DNA of 53,363 nt, from assembly GCA_030581615.1 (NCBI GenBank), contig JAKTTT010000093.1:1-53363 (forward strand). The letters run 5' to 3'. Numbering within the stretch: position 1 is the stretch's first letter; each line of letters starts with the position of its first letter. The stretch is from Alloascoidea africana. Its lineage: Eukaryota; Ascomycota; Alloascoideomycetes; Alloascoideales; Alloascoideaceae. The notes under the pieces were generated by a model, which was not told the DNA's origin, did no database searches, and worked only from the letters and a program-made list of their open reading frames with translations. The position numbers and the translations under genes were made by a program. Positions 53,025 through 53,363 of this stretch are shown in pieces.

Positions 53025-53363
53025 TGTAAGGGTTCTATCTCGAACCCTCAGTGCTTACGGAACTTACCTTACAAGTGTTACTAAGCATAATCAGGTGACC
53101 ACGATTACTAATCTGACACCACCGTTCTTACTGAGCAGGCCAGGTGACCACCCGACCACCAGAAACCACCAGAAACTATCTCGAACATGGGACCGAGACC
53201 CACCAGAACAGTTGACGAGCCAACTCTCGTATAATGACCGGGACTGGTACCAGTCCTGGAACAGTCGCTCACTGGGCGGCATTCTAGGAATGCCCCTGAC
53301 GATCCTCTGGCTAGGATCCCTCTACTAACTTCCCTTTTTATTATAAACTGTCTCTTGATTTTT
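53025..53363 (+). mobile_element. Possible start of another LTR or element running out of the window (fossil)
   Basis: From 53025 the plus strand reads TGTAAGGGTTC and then a hairpin GGTTC...GAACC, an arrangement like the heads of the two tRNA-associated LTRs. It lies head-to-head with the minus-strand solo LTR. CCTTACA at 53067-53073 could also close a 49-bp inverted unit. Farther right are an 11-bp direct repeat CAGGTGACCAC (53092-53102 and 53141-53151) and a 16-bp palindrome (53241-53256). No gene is seen. Extent and family are unknown. Confidence 0.35.

Overview
The window is nuclear DNA of a budding yeast (Saccharomycotina). It carries 18 protein genes, the first of them partial, and two tRNA genes. 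Conserved leucines written CTG in the P-type ATPase point to the standard code, not CTG-Ser. Nine genes hold 19 introns. All but one of these are 52-76 nt, with GTAAGT/GTATGT/GTGAGT-like donors and often a CTAAC or CTAAT branch site. Intron richness, a sphingolipid C9-methyltransferase, an ecdysoneless/SGT1-type protein and a Pab2-type RNA-binding protein (Saccharomyces cerevisiae lacks the first two) suggest an early-diverging yeast family rather than Saccharomycetaceae. I cannot name the genus.

Layout. 1-134: end of the ADP/ATP carrier. 2.0-8.7 kb: an unrecognised membrane protein, a vacuolar-type fasciclin protein and a Pab2-like protein. 8.9-18.6 kb: a synaptojanin-type phosphatase, then on the minus strand a SIT4-associated SAPS protein and ALG12. 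19.7-24.4 kb: a PST2-type flavodoxin-like reductase, a five-exon secreted subtilase and, divergent from it, a five-exon ecdysoneless homolog. 25.4-36.3 kb: a Ca-regulated aspartate/glutamate carrier, an ENA-type Na/K ATPase behind a 3.4-kb promoter desert, and MTS1. 36.4-40.3 kb: a five-exon DnaJ protein and LSG1, both minus. 43.0-50.6 kb: an unrecognised mitochondrial membrane protein, a PalH/RIM21 pH sensor and a large disordered protein.

Two gene deserts (40.3-42.8 and 50.6-53.4 kb) hold the tRNA genes and LTR fossils. The clearest new signal is a small LTR family whose solo copies end exactly 12 bp upstream of both tRNA genes, one with a perfect 5-bp target duplication. Their first ~40 bases fold into two hairpins whose stems are kept by compensating changes. 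A second, different solo LTR lies at 41.5 kb.

Functional links. The ENA promoter has five GCCAAG sequences, the core of PacC/Rim101 sites, and the window also encodes a PalH/RIM21-type sensor of that pathway. PST2 has two Yap1-type sites upstream. Exon structures were built by eye from family conservation, reading frame and splice signals; no transcript data were available.
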